Assembly (NCBI GenBank): GCA_002315505.1
Contig: DCGX01000075.1
Span: 18,558 to 26,499, forward strand
Source: Ruminococcaceae bacterium UBA1767
GTDB taxonomy: Bacteria; Bacillota; Clostridia; Oscillospirales; Acutalibacteraceae
DNA length: 7,942 nucleotides
Direction of reading: 5' to 3'
Shown here piece by piece: positions 6,755-7,942 of this stretch. A program made the translations under genes and the position numbers. Below the pieces are notes generated by a model. The model ran no database searches and was not told where the DNA came from. It worked only from the letters and a program-made list of their open reading frames with translations. Every line of letters begins with the position of its first letter. Within the stretch, counting starts at the first letter, position 1.

Positions 6755-7684
6755 TTACTGCTTCGGCAATTCAATCCAATCGCCGAACATTTCATCATAT
6801 TTTTTCGGTGTGACATTCCAGAATCCGCTACCGGGGAAGAAGGTCATCTCACCGAAGTAAATTTTGCCGTTTATATTATACAAATCGACTCTTACAAACG
6901 GAAAAGGTTTCGCAAGCTTTTCTGCAATTTCCTTCATTTCGTCAAACTGCTCTGGCTTCGGAATAGCTTTGCCAGAATTGAGAGCAACCCCGCAATTCAT
7001 ATCGGGAAACAAATTCCAGTCGCCGTCGTAATAGTCAACAAAATGCTTGTCGCCGACATCGTGATTGACCTGCATCCCTCTGCATTTACCGTTACAGCAA
7101 AGAAATTTATAATCAACCAGTGGCTTTGTATCCATCAACGGCTCAACAATTAATCTCGGAGTCTGCTCCTTGTAATTCCATTCTCTGCCGTAGATGTAAA
7201 GGTTCTCACTGAGCCATGTGTTCATAACCTTTTTCATATTTTTCCAATCAATTTTGCTTTTATCTCTGCAAATTACATTCCATCCGCTTCCGTGTGTTGC
7301 TTTGATAATGAAGTTCTCGGGGAGCTTGTCCAAATCAAGTTCATCCGCAGAATTATAAACAGCAAGATTCGGAATAATATATAAATTTTCTATATTTTGC
7401 TTTTCAATATATTTTTTTGCTTCATATTTATCTGAGCAAATAGGAATGTCGGGATTTCTGTAATTGAGCTTTAACCATTGCAATTTTTCGGTGAATTTTT
7501 TCGGATTGTCAATATCCGGAGCTTCACCGATTTTTTTTCTGTAAAACCATTCTACAAACTGCCTGTCATTATACTTTTTCTCATAATATCCGTAAAGCAA
7601 TTTTTTACGCAATTCCACAAAGAAGAGGGCAAATGTATTCTTTTTGATTTTTTCTTTAACTTCCCACAAAAAGTTCAACTTCAT
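6755..7684 (-). CDS. TupA-like ATP-grasp protein
   Basis: A 309-residue protein of the TupA-like ATP-grasp family, named for the Bacillus teichuronopeptide biosynthesis protein and common in Gram-positive glycan loci. Motifs in order: FTEKLQWLKLNYRNPDI (64-80), SDKYEAKKYI (84-93), NFIIKATHGSGWN (124-136), with the ATP-contacting lysine K128 and glycine loop, REWNYKEQTPRLIVEPL (167-183), VDYKFLCCNGK (190-200), and the metal-site end FVRVDLYNINGKIYFGEM (263-280) with TFFPGSGF (281-288). Complete, with normal family length and all core positions present; cytoplasmic. The family context suggests ATP-dependent attachment of an amino acid or peptide to a surface polymer, but the reaction has not been read from this sequence. 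The start is slightly uncertain: GAGGG directly abuts the ATG at 7682-7684, whereas a TTG at codon 3 (7676-7678) has ideal 6-base spacing to it. The preceding gene ends 15 bases upstream. Confidence 0.9.
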   Translation of the reverse strand: MKLNFLWEVKEKIKKNTFALFFVELRKKLLYGYYEKKYNDRQFVEWFYRKKIGEAPDIDNPKKFTEKLQWLKLNYRNPDIPICSDKYEAKKYIEKQNIENLYIIPNLAVYNSADELDLDKLPENFIIKATHGSGWNVICRDKSKIDWKNMKKVMNTWLSENLYIYGREWNYKEQTPRLIVEPLMDTKPLVDYKFLCCNGKCRGMQVNHDVGDKHFVDYYDGDWNLFPDMNCGVALNSGKAIPKPEQFDEMKEIAEKLAKPFPFVRVDLYNINGKIYFGEMTFFPGSGFWNVTPKKYDEMFGDWIELPKQ

Positions 7685-7689
7685 CCCTC
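7685..7689 (-). promoter_or_regulatory. Ribosome binding site touching the start codon of the TupA-like gene
   Basis: GAGGG is immediately followed by ATG with no spacer, which is normally poor for initiation. Two codons later an in-frame TTG sits six bases from the same site. Either the ATG is used inefficiently or the protein begins at the TTG and is two residues shorter; the family alignment cannot decide at this end. Confidence 0.5.
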
Positions 7690-7699
7690 ACTTTTCAAA

Positions 7700-7942
7700 T
7701 TACTGTTTTTTAGTCTGAATATCTCTGTAAATCATCTGCAACCTCTGCGGTACAAGTGCCTTTGAAAGTCTGACAACAGGCATAATATACCAATGAAGCG
7801 GATAATTTAATAATTTATAACCATAGATTTCCGTTCTGAATGAAATCCATCTGTCTTTAAACGTTCTTCTTTTAATAGCTTCAACGTCTTCACGTACAAG
7901 GTACAACGGCTCCTGCATATTCATACCCTTGTAGCCTGCCTT
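7700..7942 (-). CDS. C-terminal end of a probable family 2 glycosyltransferase, cut by window edge
   Basis: The last 80 codons plus TAA of a gene that enters from beyond 7942; the frame is open to the edge, so the internal ATG at 7922-7924 is probably not its start. The visible protein reads KAGYKGMNMQEPLYLVRE, then a basic stretch (AIKRRTFKDRW), then a hydrophobic/aromatic stretch (NYPLHWYIMPVVRLSKALVP) and a basic end. This matches the tail of many Gram-positive GT2 enzymes, where a phrase like GYK-N-QE-LY-RE-----KRR follows the catalytic domain and an amphipathic tail lies against the membrane. No catalytic motif is inside the window, so the assignment rests on this tail and the context. 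It ends 15 bases before the TupA-like gene. If it is not GT2, another membrane-attached glycan enzyme is the next possibility. Confidence 0.6.
   Translation of the reverse strand, partial: KAGYKGMNMQEPLYLVREDVEAIKRRTFKDRWISFRTEIYGYKLLNYPLHWYIMPVVRLSKALVPQRLQMIYRDIQTKKQ

Noticed and set aside
6539..7153. A 204-codon open frame on the plus strand
   Set aside because: It runs antisense across two well-supported ATP-grasp genes and their intergenic gap, has a Phe/Ile-rich composition typical of the complement of Lys/Glu-rich genes, and shows no recognisable domain.

Overview
The window is a single block of surface-polysaccharide biosynthesis genes, all on the minus strand, so transcription runs from position 7942 toward 1. 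The A/T-rich composition, purine-rich ribosome binding sites, tight gene packing and protein families (EpsG-type polymerase, TupA-like and sugar-transfer-associated ATP-grasp enzymes, GINT1-like propeller) point to a low-GC Gram-positive bacterium (Bacillota). A gut-type Clostridia member such as a Ruminococcus/Oscillospiraceae or Lachnospiraceae relative is most likely. That placement is inferred from protein character, not from a marker gene.

In transcription order the genes are: the C-terminal end of a probable family 2 glycosyltransferase (7700-7942, cut by the window edge); a TupA-like ATP-grasp protein (6755-7684); two different sugar-transfer-associated ATP-grasp proteins (5627-6742 and 4663-5613); a family 4 glycosyltransferase (3563-4660); an EpsG-type multi-pass membrane protein, the likely polymerase (2365-3540); a stand-alone beta-propeller protein of the GINT1 N-terminal type (1485-2363); a family 2 glycosyltransferase (508-1488); and the N-terminal third of an MBOAT O-acyltransferase (1-497, cut by the window edge). 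Gaps between genes run from a 4-base overlap to 22 bases. No internal terminator, credible internal promoter, RNA gene, mobile element or CRISPR array was seen, and no gene-free stretch exceeds 22 bases.

Together the genes look like the middle of a capsule, exopolysaccharide or teichuronic-acid-like operon. Glycosyltransferases build a lipid-linked repeat unit, EpsG would polymerise it, and MBOAT would O-acylate the glycan from the membrane. The unusual part is three consecutive ATP-grasp ligases. Their chemistry (carboxylate activation and ligation) suggests the polymer, or a precursor, carries amide- or ester-linked amino acid, peptide or other carboxylate substituents, comparable in concept to teichuronopeptide, for which TupA is named. 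No flippase, initiating phosphoglycosyltransferase, chain-length regulator or operon promoter lies in the window, so the operon must continue on both sides.
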